A DNA stretch of 14,989 nucleotides from an uncultured Chloroflexota bacterium (GCA_903879975.1 CAIRNL010000015.1:1-14989), one strand, 5' to 3'. Shown: positions 1 to 8,287, counted from the first letter of the stretch. A program made the numbers and translations. Notes: a model not told the origin generated them from the sequence alone.

Positions 1-186
1 GGCCCTGTGCGCAGCGTGATCCCGCAGTTGGTCTTCGAACTGGCTTTTGAGAATATCCAGCAGTCAACGCGTCACAAGTCCGGCGTGGCGGTGCGTTTTC
101 CGCGCATTCTGCGCTGGCGTCACGACAAACACATCAAGGAGGCTGACACGCTGGCGACGCTGAAGGCGATGATCGAGACCCCCTAA
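1..186 (+). CDS. ATP-dependent DNA ligase, C-terminal end (partial)
   Basis: The open frame enters from the left edge and stops at TAA 184-186, giving the last 61 residues. It contains a stretch reading RFPRILRWRHDKHIKEADTL, which fits motif VI and the OB-fold end of ATP-dependent DNA ligases (an Arg-rich strand ending in R-x-DK-x-x-x-EADTL). These ligases seal nicks using ATP and, in bacteria, are commonly repair ligases separate from the NAD-dependent LigA. The next gene on the same strand is the ligase-associated DEXH helicase, which supports the call. The catalytic lysine domain lies outside the window, so the subfamily and full length cannot be judged. Confidence 0.85.
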   Translation, partial: GPVRSVIPQLVFELAFENIQQSTRHKSGVAVRFPRILRWRHDKHIKEADTLATLKAMIETP

Positions 187-310
187 ACGGAAAGCGGTGA
201 GGATCGCCAAATCCCATCACTGTAGAGGGTTGCCACAAGCAACACTGCAAAGCACCATTCTACGAGCGCCGGCGCGCTACCGATGCGCGCGCGGATGCTA
301 TAATGGCCCG
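187..310 (+). other. lig-lhr intergenic region
   Basis: This 124-base gap holds two short inverted repeats, GTTGC-cacaa-GCAAC (around 229-243) and AGCGC-CGGC-GCGCT (around 265-278), and the -10 box described separately. Neither hairpin is followed by a T run, so I do not call a terminator for the ligase gene. No Shine-Dalgarno sequence precedes the helicase ATG. The reading frame of the helicase stays open upstream to a GTG at 197, but the protein encoded there has no resemblance to a helicase N-terminus. Confidence 0.5.
296..304 (+). promoter_or_regulatory. Extended -10 promoter of the helicase gene (TGC-TATAAT)
   Basis: The perfect -10 hexamer TATAAT lies at 299-304 and is preceded by TGC, giving an extended -10 element. 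No good -35 is seen 16-18 bases upstream, which is common for extended -10 promoters. Transcription would be expected to begin 6-7 bases after the hexamer, at about 311, which is the A of the helicase ATG. The mRNA would then be leaderless. The start position is inferred, not measured. Confidence 0.6.
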
Positions 311-2800
311 ATGACGATGCACAAGCACGATTTGACGCTCGCTTTGGGCTGGTTTGCTCGCCGTGGCTGGGAGCCGTTCGCCTTCCAACAGGACATCTGG
401 CGCGCGTATCTGAACGGCGAGAGCGGGCTGATCCATGCGGCGACTGGCACTGGCAAAACTTATGCTGCCTGGTTCGGCCCGCTCTTGCAGTGGTTGGCCC
501 AGCACCCTGATCCCAACCGTCAGCCCGCTCAGGCACCGCCTCTGCGCGTTCTCTGGATCACTCCCCTGCGCGCACTGGCCGCCGATACTGAGCAGTCTTT
601 GCGTGCCCCGCTGACCGAACTGGGTATGCCGTGGAGCGTCGAACGGCGCACGGGCGACAGCTCCAGCCATACCAAGAGTCGCCAGCTCAAGAAGCCGCCT
701 ACTGCGCTGATCACCACTCCTGAAAGCCTTTCATTGCTGCTCTCTCAGCCCGATGCACATGCCTTTTTTGTTGGCCTGGAGGCCGTCGTCGTCGACGAGT
801 GGCATGAATTGATGGGCACCAAGCGCGGTGCGCAGACCGAGCTCTGCCTGGCGCGCCTGCGCAAGTGGCAGCCATCGTTGCGCACGTGGGGGCTGTCGGC
901 CACATTGGGCAATCTGAACACGGCGCTGGCTGTCCTGTTGGGTGTCGACGGATCAGGACAGCCGTGCCCAGGCCGCCTGGTACGCGGTGAAACGCCGAAG
1001 TCCATCCGCATCGATTCGCTGCTGCCCGACCGCGTCGATCGCTTCCCGTGGGCCGGCCATCTGGGTCTCAAGATGCTGCCGCAGGTTGTCGATGCGATCG
1101 CAGAGGGCCGTACCGCACTCGTCTTTACCAACACGCGCAGCCAGACCGAACTTTGGTACCAGGCGATCATCAACGCACAGCCAGATTGGGCGGGCGATAT
1201 TGCCTTGCACCACAGCTCGCTGTCGCCCGACACGCGGCAGTGGGTGGAGGAGGGCCTCAAGGAAGGCTACCTGCGTTGCGTGATCTGCACCTCCAGTCTC
1301 GACCTGGGCGTGGATTTTGCACCGGTCGACCGCGTGCTCCAGGTGGGCAGCCCCAAGGGGGTGGCGCGCCTGCTGCAGCGCGCCGGGCGCAGTGGCCACC
1401 AACCGGGTGTGGAAAGCCGTGCCACCTGCGTGCCCACTCACGCTCTGGAACTGGTCGAGGTGGCTGCTGCGCGCCACGCTATTGCAACCGGCCACATCGA
1501 AGGCCGCGAGCCGCTGGACAAGCCGCTCGATGTGCTTGTCCAGCATCTGGTGACCGTGGCGCTGGGCGGAGGTTTTGTGGAGCAGGAACTCCTGGCCGAG
1601 GTGCGCACCGCCTACAGCTACCGTACGCTGGGGGATGACGAGTGGCAGTGGGCACTCAATTTCGTCGTCAACGGCGGCGACGCTCTGCTAGCTTACCCTG
1701 AGTACAAACGCGTGGGACTCGCTGAGGGTCGCTATGTTGTGGGGGACCGCCAGATCGGCACACGCCATCGCCTCTCGATTGGCACCATCGTCGGCGACGC
1801 ACAGATCGAGGTGCGTTATCTCAACGGCCCCAGCCTGGGAACCGTCGTCGAGAACTTTGTGGCTCGGCTCAAGCCAGGCGATCGCTTCCTGTTCGCCGGC
1901 CGCGTGCTCGAACTGGTGCGCGTGCGCGAGATGACCGCCTGGGTCCGCCGCTCCAATAGCAGCCGCGGTGCCGTCCCGCGCTGGACGGGTACCAACCTGC
2001 CCATCTCCACCGAACTGGGCGAGGCTGTGCGGGCCAAGCTCGCCGATGCCGCGCTGGGCGTGTTCGAAGACCCCGAGATGCTGGCCGTGGCGCCGGTGCT
2101 GCGGCTGCAGACAAAGTGGTCTCGCATCCCCGCCCTGGACGAGTTACTCGTCGAGCGTATCGAGACGCGCGAGGGCCATCATCTCTTTGTCTATCCCTTC
2201 GCTGGCCGTCTGGTGAATATGGGCCTGGCTGCGCTCTTTGCCTACCGCCTTGGCCAGATTCGGCCGCTGACGGCGACGGTGACTGCGACTGACTATGGCT
2301 TTGAACTGCTCTCTCCCGAGCCGGCGCCCCTGGTGGAAGCCCTGGCTGCGACGCCGTCGCTCTTCGATACCGGCCGTTTGCTCGAAGATATTCCTGCCAG
2401 CCTCAATGCCAGCGAATTGGCGCGGCGCCAATTTCGCGAGGTGGCACGCGTGGCCGGTCTGGTCTTTGAGGGCTTCCCAGGACGCAAGGCGCGTACCCGT
2501 CACGTACAGGCATCGAGCGACCTCTTCTTCGATGTCTTTCAGAAGTACGATGCTGGCAACCTGCTGCTGACTCAAGCACAGCGCGAAGTGCTCCTGCGCC
2601 AGCTGGATGCCACACGGTTGGCGTGCACTCTCACGCATATGGCGGCGAGCAAGCTGCTGCTGATCGACTGCGCACGGCCGACGCCTTTCTGCTTTCCCAT
2701 TCTCGTCGAACGCCTGCAAGAAAGTACCGTCAGCACCGAGTCGCTAGAAGATCGTATCCGGAAGATGACCTTGCAGTTGGAAGCCTACGCTGACGGTTGA
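311..2800 (+). CDS. Ligase-associated DEXH-box DNA helicase, Lhr family
   Basis: This 829-residue superfamily 2 helicase has the ligase-associated Lhr layout. Visible motifs are Walker A ATGTGKT (44-50), TPLRALA (Ia, 84-90), TTPESL (Ib, 135-140), DEWH (II, 162-165), SATLGN (III, 196-201) and QRAGRSGH (VI, 356-363), followed by a winged-helix and Lhr-type C-terminal region. Family members are ATP-driven 3'-5' translocases that work in DNA damage repair, typically encoded with an ATP-dependent ligase, an exonuclease and a phosphoesterase. Here the ligase lies directly upstream, but no phosphoesterase follows. I chose ATG 311 (M-T-M-H) because homologous sequence begins just after it and a consensus -10 ends at 304. 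ATG 317 is the alternative. Length and motifs look intact. Confidence 0.93.
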   Translation: MTMHKHDLTLALGWFARRGWEPFAFQQDIWRAYLNGESGLIHAATGTGKTYAAWFGPLLQWLAQHPDPNRQPAQAPPLRVLWITPLRALAADTEQSLRAPLTELGMPWSVERRTGDSSSHTKSRQLKKPPTALITTPESLSLLLSQPDAHAFFVGLEAVVVDEWHELMGTKRGAQTELCLARLRKWQPSLRTWGLSATLGNLNTALAVLLGVDGSGQPCPGRLVRGETPKSIRIDSLLPDRVDRFPWAGHLGLKMLPQVVDAIAEGRTALVFTNTRSQTELWYQAIINAQPDWAGDIALHHSSLSPDTRQWVEEGLKEGYLRCVICTSSLDLGVDFAPVDRVLQVGSPKGVARLLQRAGRSGHQPGVESRATCVPTHALELVEVAAARHAIATGHIEGREPLDKPLDVLVQHLVTVALGGGFVEQELLAEVRTAYSYRTLGDDEWQWALNFVVNGGDALLAYPEYKRVGLAEGRYVVGDRQIGTRHRLSIGTIVGDAQIEVRYLNGPSLGTVVENFVARLKPGDRFLFAGRVLELVRVREMTAWVRRSNSSRGAVPRWTGTNLPISTELGEAVRAKLADAALGVFEDPEMLAVAPVLRLQTKWSRIPALDELLVERIETREGHHLFVYPFAGRLVNMGLAALFAYRLGQIRPLTATVTATDYGFELLSPEPAPLVEALAATPSLFDTGRLLEDIPASLNASELARRQFREVARVAGLVFEGFPGRKARTRHVQASSDLFFDVFQKYDAGNLLLTQAQREVLLRQLDATRLACTLTHMAASKLLLIDCARPTPFCFPILVERLQESTVSTESLEDRIRKMTLQLEAYADG

Positions 2801-2886
2801 AACGCCAAATTTGCAATTCTGCCAAACTTCTGCACAATATTTTGTATCGATTTTTTACAAGCACCGCAAGCGCACCAGGAGGAACC
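2801..2886 (+). promoter_or_regulatory. Probable promoter region of the sugar kinase operon
   Basis: This short gap is clearly more AT-rich than the flanking genes. A possible -35 TTGCAA at 2811-2816 is followed after 18 bases by a weak -10 CAATAT at 2835-2840. The hexamer TTCTGC occurs twice, 11 bases apart, between these elements, and might be a one-turn protein site. No hairpin suits a terminator for the helicase, although a run of six T lies at about 2851-2856. The promoter call is tentative. Confidence 0.3.
2877..2883 (+). promoter_or_regulatory. Strong ribosome binding site of the FGGY kinase
   Basis: AGGAGGA lies just upstream of ATG 2887. It fixes the start there instead of at the frame-open codon at 2797, which would overlap the helicase and add 30 residues lacking any FGGY similarity. 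Confidence 0.8.
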
Positions 2887-4437
2887 ATGGCACAAGGTCC
2901 CTATGTGATGGGCATCGACTTCGGCACCGAGAGCGTGCGGGTCGGCATCTTTGACTTGGCGGGTCGGCCCGTCATTTTCGCCTCTGAACCCTACCCGCTC
3001 TATCATCCGCACGCAGGCTGGGCGGAGCAGCAGCCGGATGAATGGTGGCAATCGCTCGTGGTGGCGACGCGTCGTGCCCTGGCGCAGAGTGGCGTGCCTA
3101 CGGAATCAATCGTTGGCCTGAGCGCCGACTGCACGAGCTGCACTGTGGTGATGATGGACGATGCCTTTCGCCCGCTGCGACCAGCCATCATCTGGATGGA
3201 CGTGCGCGCCGCAGACCAGGCCAATCGCATCGCTCAGATCGACCACCCGGCGCGTAAGGTCAACGGCTACGGCAATGTCTCGGCCGAATGGATGCCATGT
3301 AAGGCGCTGTGGGTGAAAGAAAATGAGCCAGAGACGTGGGCGCAGGCACGCTACGTAGGCGAGTTCATCGACTGGTTGACCTTGCGTCTCACCGGTGAGT
3401 GGGTGGCCAGCATCAATACTGCGAGTATCCGCGCCTATTACGATCGCAATACCGACGGCTGGCCAGCTGAATTCTACGCCAGGATCGGACTGGACGACCT
3501 GATCGAACGCTTCCCACCGCGCGTGCTTGATATGGGCACGGTAGCCGGCACGCTGCGCGCCGGCGTGGCAGCCGAACTGGGGCTGATGCCCGGCATCCCC
3601 GTCGCCGAAGGCGGCGCCGATGCCTTTGTGGCTATGGTCGGCCTGGATGTCGTGATGCCGGGCAAAGTGGCTTTCATTACCGGCTCGTCGCATCTGCTGC
3701 TGGGCCAGAGCGCAACGGAGTTTCACGCCAAAGGCATCTTTGGCACCTACACCGATGCGATCATGCCGGGACAGCAGACAGTGGAGGGCGGCCAGGTTTC
3801 GACCGGCTCCGTGATTAAGTGGTTCCGGGACAACTTCTGCGGCAACGAGATGCTGGAAGCGGAACGGCGTGGGGTTGATGCCTACACGATCCTCAACGAA
3901 AAGGCCGCAGCCGTGCCCATCGGTTCCGATGGGCTCATCGTGCTCGACTACTGGCAGGGCAATCGCACGCCCTATGTCGATCCGGAAGCGCGCGGGATCA
4001 TGCGCGGCTTTTCGCTGCGCCATACGACGGGCCATGTGTTTCGCGCCATCATGGAGGGGGTCAGCTATGGCACCGAGCACATCCTGCGCAATTTCCGTGA
4101 AAACGGTTATGCTGTGCAGTCTGTGGTGGTAGCGGGCGGGGCGACTAAGAGCCGTCTGTGGATGCAGATTCATGCCGACGTGAGCAATGTGCCGATTGCA
4201 CTCACGGAAGTGGCTGATGCGCCGGCGCTCGGCTCGGCGATCTTGGCAGCCGTGGGGACGGGCCTCTTCCCTGACGTGGCCACTGCCTCAGCACAGATGG
4301 TGCGCGTGCGCGACCAGATCCTGCCCGACCCGGCAGCGCATGCTGCCTATCGCTTCTACGCCGACCAGTACATCGCCACCTACCCGCGCGTGCAAGATCT
4401 GATGCAGGCCACGACGCGCCACGTGGCGCGCCGCTGA
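2887..4437 (+). CDS. FGGY-family carbohydrate kinase (ribulokinase-like)
   Basis: This 516-residue protein is a full-length FGGY sugar kinase, which transfers phosphate from ATP to a hydroxyl of a ketose or polyol in the cytoplasm. The phosphate-1 motif GIDFGTES is at residues 9-16. IWMDVR (about 102-107) is a conserved FGGY N-domain motif. The likely catalytic base is D245 in EGGADAF. TGSSHLLLG and the adenosine motif AGGATKS (416-422) are in the C-terminal domain. The start at ATG 2887 follows a strong ribosome binding site. The next gene, 7 bases downstream, is a ribulose-phosphate epimerase homolog, which suggests a ketopentose or ketohexose substrate, for example ribulose. Overall it looks closest to ribulokinase-like members, but xylulose, erythritol or other substrates cannot be excluded from sequence. 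Confidence 0.85.
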   Translation: MAQGPYVMGIDFGTESVRVGIFDLAGRPVIFASEPYPLYHPHAGWAEQQPDEWWQSLVVATRRALAQSGVPTESIVGLSADCTSCTVVMMDDAFRPLRPAIIWMDVRAADQANRIAQIDHPARKVNGYGNVSAEWMPCKALWVKENEPETWAQARYVGEFIDWLTLRLTGEWVASINTASIRAYYDRNTDGWPAEFYARIGLDDLIERFPPRVLDMGTVAGTLRAGVAAELGLMPGIPVAEGGADAFVAMVGLDVVMPGKVAFITGSSHLLLGQSATEFHAKGIFGTYTDAIMPGQQTVEGGQVSTGSVIKWFRDNFCGNEMLEAERRGVDAYTILNEKAAAVPIGSDGLIVLDYWQGNRTPYVDPEARGIMRGFSLRHTTGHVFRAIMEGVSYGTEHILRNFRENGYAVQSVVVAGGATKSRLWMQIHADVSNVPIALTEVADAPALGSAILAAVGTGLFPDVATASAQMVRVRDQILPDPAAHAAYRFYADQYIATYPRVQDLMQATTRHVARR

Positions 4438-4444
4438 GCATATC

Positions 4445-5104
4445 ATGGCGATTCACCTGAGTCCCTCCATCCTGGCTGCCGATACGGCGGCGCTAGGCAA
4501 CGCGGTAGCAGCCGCAGCTGCAGGCGGCGCTGACTCGCTGCATATCGATGTCATGGATGGTCACTACGTGGCCAACTACGCCTTCAGCCCCAAAACGGTG
4601 CAGGATCTGCGCAGTGTCACGCACCTGCCGCTGCACGCGCATCTGGAGGTCGCCAACCCCGATGCGGTGCTCTACCTTTTTGCCGCCGCGCACATGATCA
4701 TCGTGCAGGAAGATACAACGCCCGATCTGGGCGCCACGTTGGCCACCATTCGCCGGCTTGGGTGCATGGCAGGCGTCGCGGTCAACCGCAACCGGCCTGT
4801 GGAGCCGCTGCTGCCCTGGCTGGAGCAGGTCGATCTGCTCCTGGTCATGGCTGTGGAGCCAGGCTTTGGTGGCCAGCCCTTCGATGACAGGATGCTCGAC
4901 AAAGTGCGCCGGTTGCACGCGCACCGTGCCGCCCGCTCTGGGTCGCACGCCATTGGCCTCGATGGTGGCATCAGCCTGGCCACCATCAGCCGTGCCACCG
5001 CAGCCGGCGCCGATTTCTTCGCTGTGGGCAGCGCTGCCTTCGCTGGCGACCCGGCCATCGCTGTGCACACCCTGCGTGCTGCGGCACTCGCCGTCTCTGC
5101 CTGA
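4445..5104 (+). CDS. Ribulose-phosphate 3-epimerase family protein
   Basis: This 219-residue TIM-barrel protein belongs to the Rpe family, which interconverts ribulose 5-phosphate and xylulose 5-phosphate or related sugar phosphates using a divalent metal. Seen are SPSILAAD (6-13), the metal-binding HIDVMDGHYVAN (H33, D35), H66 in HAHLEV, the loop MAVEPGFGGQPF (135-146) and LDGGI with D173. All four expected metal or catalytic positions are present. Two positions are unusual: the canonical HLM(V/I) is HLEV (Glu68 for Met), and the usual NPxTP segment reads NRNRPVEP. The gene starts 7 bases after the kinase stop with only a weak ribosome binding site, so translational coupling is likely. It may be a true Rpe or an epimerase for another ketose phosphate such as allulose 6-phosphate. 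Confidence 0.85.
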   Translation: MAIHLSPSILAADTAALGNAVAAAAAGGADSLHIDVMDGHYVANYAFSPKTVQDLRSVTHLPLHAHLEVANPDAVLYLFAAAHMIIVQEDTTPDLGATLATIRRLGCMAGVAVNRNRPVEPLLPWLEQVDLLLVMAVEPGFGGQPFDDRMLDKVRRLHAHRAARSGSHAIGLDGGISLATISRATAAGADFFAVGSAAFAGDPAIAVHTLRAAALAVSA

Positions 5105-5337
5105 CACATCGCGCCTCCGCATCCCGCACCAATTCCTGAATCCCTATCTCCATTTCACGGCACTGCAACTGCCCCGGTAACGCCACCCCCACGAGTCTTT
5201 CCTTCATCGCCAGCAAGCAGCGAACCGAAAGGGATGTGCAGCCCGTCCACACGCCTTTTGCCGATCTCACCTACGCCTGCTCACCACGTGTCCTGCCAAG
5301 AATAGGACGGGTGACGGGTGTCTTGATCTGTGGATTG
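5105..5337. other. Intergenic region without a recognised gene
   Basis: I see no convincing gene here on either strand. It holds a short inverted repeat GTCCT-n9-AGGAC around 5289-5307 that is not followed by T residues, and a perfect tandem heptamer ACGGGTG-ACGGGTG at about 5307-5320. The heptamer pair lies just upstream of the candidate promoter of the universal stress gene and could be a regulator site, but that is inference only. Confidence 0.4.
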
Positions 5338-5346
5338 TGTTACACT
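5338..5346 (+). promoter_or_regulatory. Candidate extended -10 promoter of the universal stress gene (TGT-TACACT)
   Basis: TACACT at 5341-5346 is preceded by TGT, matching an extended -10 element. No good -35 is at the right distance; a TTGATC at 5323-5328 is only 12 bases away. Transcription would start near 5353 and give a leader of about 110 bases before the ATG at 5463. Confidence 0.4.
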
Positions 5347-5358
5347 GAATGAAGACCA

Positions 5359-5426
5359 AGGCGATGCTCGATGCATCGTCTGATAGGAAGGCGAGAGTCC
5401 CGGTGCCTTCTTGGGATGTACCGGGA
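5359..5426 (+). ncRNA. Structured 5' leader with overlapping hairpins before the universal stress gene
   Basis: Hairpin 1 pairs 5359-5367 with 5373-5381 (nine pairs including one G-U, loop TCGAT). Hairpin 2 pairs GAAGGC 5387-5392 with GCCTTC 5405-5410. Hairpin 3 pairs 5398-5406 with 5418-5426 (core TCCCGGT/ACCGGGA). Hairpins 2 and 3 compete for bases 5398-5410, so the leader could hold two alternative folds, as riboswitches and other cis-acting RNA do. I match it to no known riboswitch class. No coding gene explains the conservation of these repeats, although a frame stays open through the region. Regulatory function is inferred. Confidence 0.35.
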
Positions 5427-5462
5427 TTTACAAACAAGTGGCTGATCAAAGGAGATTTTGCC

Positions 5463-5975
5463 ATGCTAAAACATCAAGTGTTACTCCCCAATGACGGGTC
5501 GGCGTTTTGCCGCCAGATCTATTCTCACTTGCTCAAATTCTTTCCGACAGAGGAAACGGAATTGACGTTACTGCATGTAGGCCACGCGCCAAGTGGCTTT
5601 GTGCCGGCGCCGCCACGCCCGACAGGGTACGACGGTAGCTCCGTAGCCTTTGCTTCGCACCGCGATGCCAATCTCGCCCTGCATCCCATCTATGCCAGCC
5701 AGGAGTGGGACAGCGCTGTAGCCGAAATTGAAAGCGAACTGGCGCCCGACGTCAAGCTGCTGACAGACGCCGGCTATACGGTCAAACTGGAGGTGCGCTT
5801 TGGGGAGCGCGGCGAGGAGATCGTCAAGTTCCTGGAGCATCATCCGATGGACGCCATTGCCATGACCACCCACTGGCGCCGTGGTATCCAGAAACTCATT
5901 TTCGGGAGCGTGGCGCAGTATGTTGCAGCGCACACCAGCACGCCCATCTTTATGGTGCGCCCAGAGCACGAGTGA
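5463..5975 (+). CDS. Universal stress protein, UspA family
   Basis: This 170-residue single-domain protein fits the UspA fold: an opening strand VLLPNDGS with the nucleotide-contacting D11, LLHVGHAPS (about 36-44), then DAIAMTTH (130-137) and a closing strand PIFMVRP. Family members bind ATP or act as non-binding stress factors in the cytoplasm. The usual ATP loop G-x2-G-x9-G(S/T) is altered: the first glycine is W138 (HWRRG), while G141 and G148-S149 remain, so ATP binding is uncertain. ATG 5463 is chosen because AAAGGAGA lies at 5448-5455. An in-frame ATG at 5349 lacks a ribosome binding site and would turn the hairpin leader into coding sequence. The gene appears monocistronic. Confidence 0.88.
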   Translation: MLKHQVLLPNDGSAFCRQIYSHLLKFFPTEETELTLLHVGHAPSGFVPAPPRPTGYDGSSVAFASHRDANLALHPIYASQEWDSAVAEIESELAPDVKLLTDAGYTVKLEVRFGERGEEIVKFLEHHPMDAIAMTTHWRRGIQKLIFGSVAQYVAAHTSTPIFMVRPEHE

Positions 5976-6030
5976 GACACAGCATCTGCTGAAACGCCGG
6001 TAGCTTTGTTTCAGATCGCCTAGTGACACA

Positions 6031-6064
6031 CAGAGGGGGAAGGCGAACTTGCCTTCCCCCTCTG
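6031..6064. terminator. Long perfect hairpin between convergent genes
   Basis: CAGAGGGGGAAGGC (6031-6044) pairs perfectly with 6051-6064, a 14-base stem with a 6-base loop. It sits between the converging universal stress gene and the aldo-keto reductase gene. No T run follows on either strand, so it is not a textbook intrinsic terminator. It may act as a two-way terminator or as a barrier protecting mRNA 3' ends. Confidence 0.55.
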
Positions 6065-6192
6065 GTCATGTCCGGTCAGCGTTCTCTGGGGCGTGCCCCG
6101 CTGCTCACTCTCCCCAGGTGCCTGGTTGGCCCTGTAATCTCAACAGAGTTCTGCCTGCTACCGTGCCGGTCTGGTTTGGACGGACGCATCGG

Positions 6193-7065
<873 letters not shown>

Positions 7066-7150
7066 GGATTGCTCCTTTTTTCGTTGCGAATCGATCAGTA
7101 GGATACTATTGTACACTAAATTATCCCGATCATACCCAATGAGGGAAATT
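7066..7150. promoter_or_regulatory. Divergent promoter region, reductase and DinB-like gene
   Basis: This AT-rich 85-base gap must drive both genes. On the + strand TACACT lies at 7112-7117, and an alternative is TTGCGA (7084-7089) with TATTGT (7107-7112) at 17 bases. On the - strand TACAAT occupies 7108-7113. The candidate -10 boxes of the two directions overlap, so the two promoters may exclude each other. GGATA (7101-7105) and TATCC (about 7122-7126) form an inverted repeat around them and could be an operator. All of this is from inspection. Confidence 0.4.
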
Positions 7151-8107
7151 ATGTCTGCTATACCTGAGACACTGGCTGCAGAGTTACGCGAGAGCCATGC
7201 TGGCCTGCTACACACGCTTGCACTCCTCGAACCGCAGGAAATCGAGTATGGCTGTATGGCCAACGAGTGGACCCCCAAGGCACTCATTGCCCACGTTGCG
7301 TTCTGGGACAATGTGCAGACACGGCGCATGCAGGCTGCGCTGGATGGAAGTTCGGCTACCACCGGCTTTGTGCCGCCGGCCGCAACAAACGACGAGCGTG
7401 CCGTTGCCGACGCAGAGCAGCCGCTTGAAGTGCTCCTTTCCGCTGCTGATGCAGCCCGCGAGGGATTGGTGCGTTTTGTCGCCGGGATCAGCCCCGAGCA
7501 ACTGGCGCAACCCTTGCCCGAAGGCGATGCCTCTCTGCTGCTGCACCAGTGCATCGTGCATATGATTCACCACACCTACATGCACGACCGGGATCTCTGG
7601 TCCTACTGCGGCTCCATGCAGCGCTGGACGCGCTCCCGCCTGCGTGCGTTCCTCGTGCAGCAGGAGGAGAACCTGATGGCATCCATCGGTGGCCTCTCCG
7701 AAGCGCTCCTGACGCACATGCGGGTCGACGGCGACTGGACAATCCGCGACAGCCTGGTGCACATTCTGGCATGGCGTGAGTACGGCTACCTGGTGGCAAA
7801 GCACTGGCCCGCGGTCGACGCTGCCCGCATCGCAGCGTGGCGCACCGACGAAGGGGTCGATGCGCTCAATGCCAGGCTGCGTCAGGCGCGCACGGCACTT
7901 CATATGATCGACATTGCCGACGGCCTGACGACGTACCATCGCCGGCTGATGAAACTTTTCGACCAGGCCTCCGACGCCGATCTGGCCTCCACCGGCGCCT
8001 ACGGCTGGGGAGACCAGGGCGCGCTCTCGGCATTTTTCTTTGGTCTGACCCATCATGAGATGGAACACGCCGCAAGGATTTGGGAGTTTCGGGTCAGGCA
8101 GGGATGA
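7151..8107 (+). CDS. Tandem DinB-like (DinB/YfiT four-helix bundle) protein
   Basis: This 318-residue protein seems to consist of two DinB-type four-helix bundles. The first half carries NEWTPKALIAHVAFW with H48 and then HMIHHTYMHD (H137, H140, H141, H145). The second half repeats the plan with GDWTIRDSLVHILAWREY (H204) and LTHHEMEHAARI (H301, H302, H306). The DinB superfamily usually uses three histidines to hold a metal, and both halves keep such a pattern. Members include thiol S-transferases and damage-inducible proteins of unknown activity, so the reaction here is not predicted. ATG 7151 is preceded by GAGGG at 7141-7145; ATG 7139 in the same frame is an alternative but lacks a site. A strong intrinsic terminator follows. 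Confidence 0.75.
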   Translation: MSAIPETLAAELRESHAGLLHTLALLEPQEIEYGCMANEWTPKALIAHVAFWDNVQTRRMQAALDGSSATTGFVPPAATNDERAVADAEQPLEVLLSAADAAREGLVRFVAGISPEQLAQPLPEGDASLLLHQCIVHMIHHTYMHDRDLWSYCGSMQRWTRSRLRAFLVQQEENLMASIGGLSEALLTHMRVDGDWTIRDSLVHILAWREYGYLVAKHWPAVDAARIAAWRTDEGVDALNARLRQARTALHMIDIADGLTTYHRRLMKLFDQASDADLASTGAYGWGDQGALSAFFFGLTHHEMEHAARIWEFRVRQG

Positions 8108-8141
8108 CAGGATGGCAAAACGATTGCCTTGCGACAGAATC

Positions 8142-8180
8142 AAAACGGGACGCCCGCAGGCGTCCCGTTTTTGTTTTTTT
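8142..8180 (+). terminator. Intrinsic terminator after the DinB-like gene
   Basis: AAAACGGGACGCC (8142-8154) pairs perfectly with 8159-8171, a 13-base stem with loop CGCA. It is followed by TGTTTTTTT. This is a textbook rho-independent terminator on the + strand. The A tract at its left would also let it work, less well, for transcripts from the right. Confidence 0.93.
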
Positions 8181-8287
8181 CCCTTTTGCCGACCGCAGGG
8201 AAGGGTCGATAGAGACCGGGAGTTTGCAGGTTCACCCTCTTGGCAGCGGCAGCGCCCGAAAATCCTGGCTTCTACATCCCATCCACG

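Noticed and set aside
3106..4173. Long open frame of 355 codons on the - strand
   Set aside because: It lies entirely antisense to the well-supported FGGY kinase and shows no recognisable motif. It is a codon-bias shadow of a GC-rich gene.
5353..5426. Possible fluoride riboswitch in the stress gene leader (GGCGATG and CTGATAG)
   Set aside because: Only short words agree. The required first stem and pseudoknot partner are not there, and the gene is not a fluoride exporter.
5349..5462. Earlier start (ATG 5349) for the universal stress protein
   Set aside because: It has no ribosome binding site, adds 38 residues unlike UspA, and lies before the predicted transcription start. ATG 5463 has a strong site.
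7066..7554. Upstream extension of the aldo-keto reductase frame
   Set aside because: It is antisense to the DinB-like gene, and the ribosome binding site and homology start fix the reductase start at 7065.
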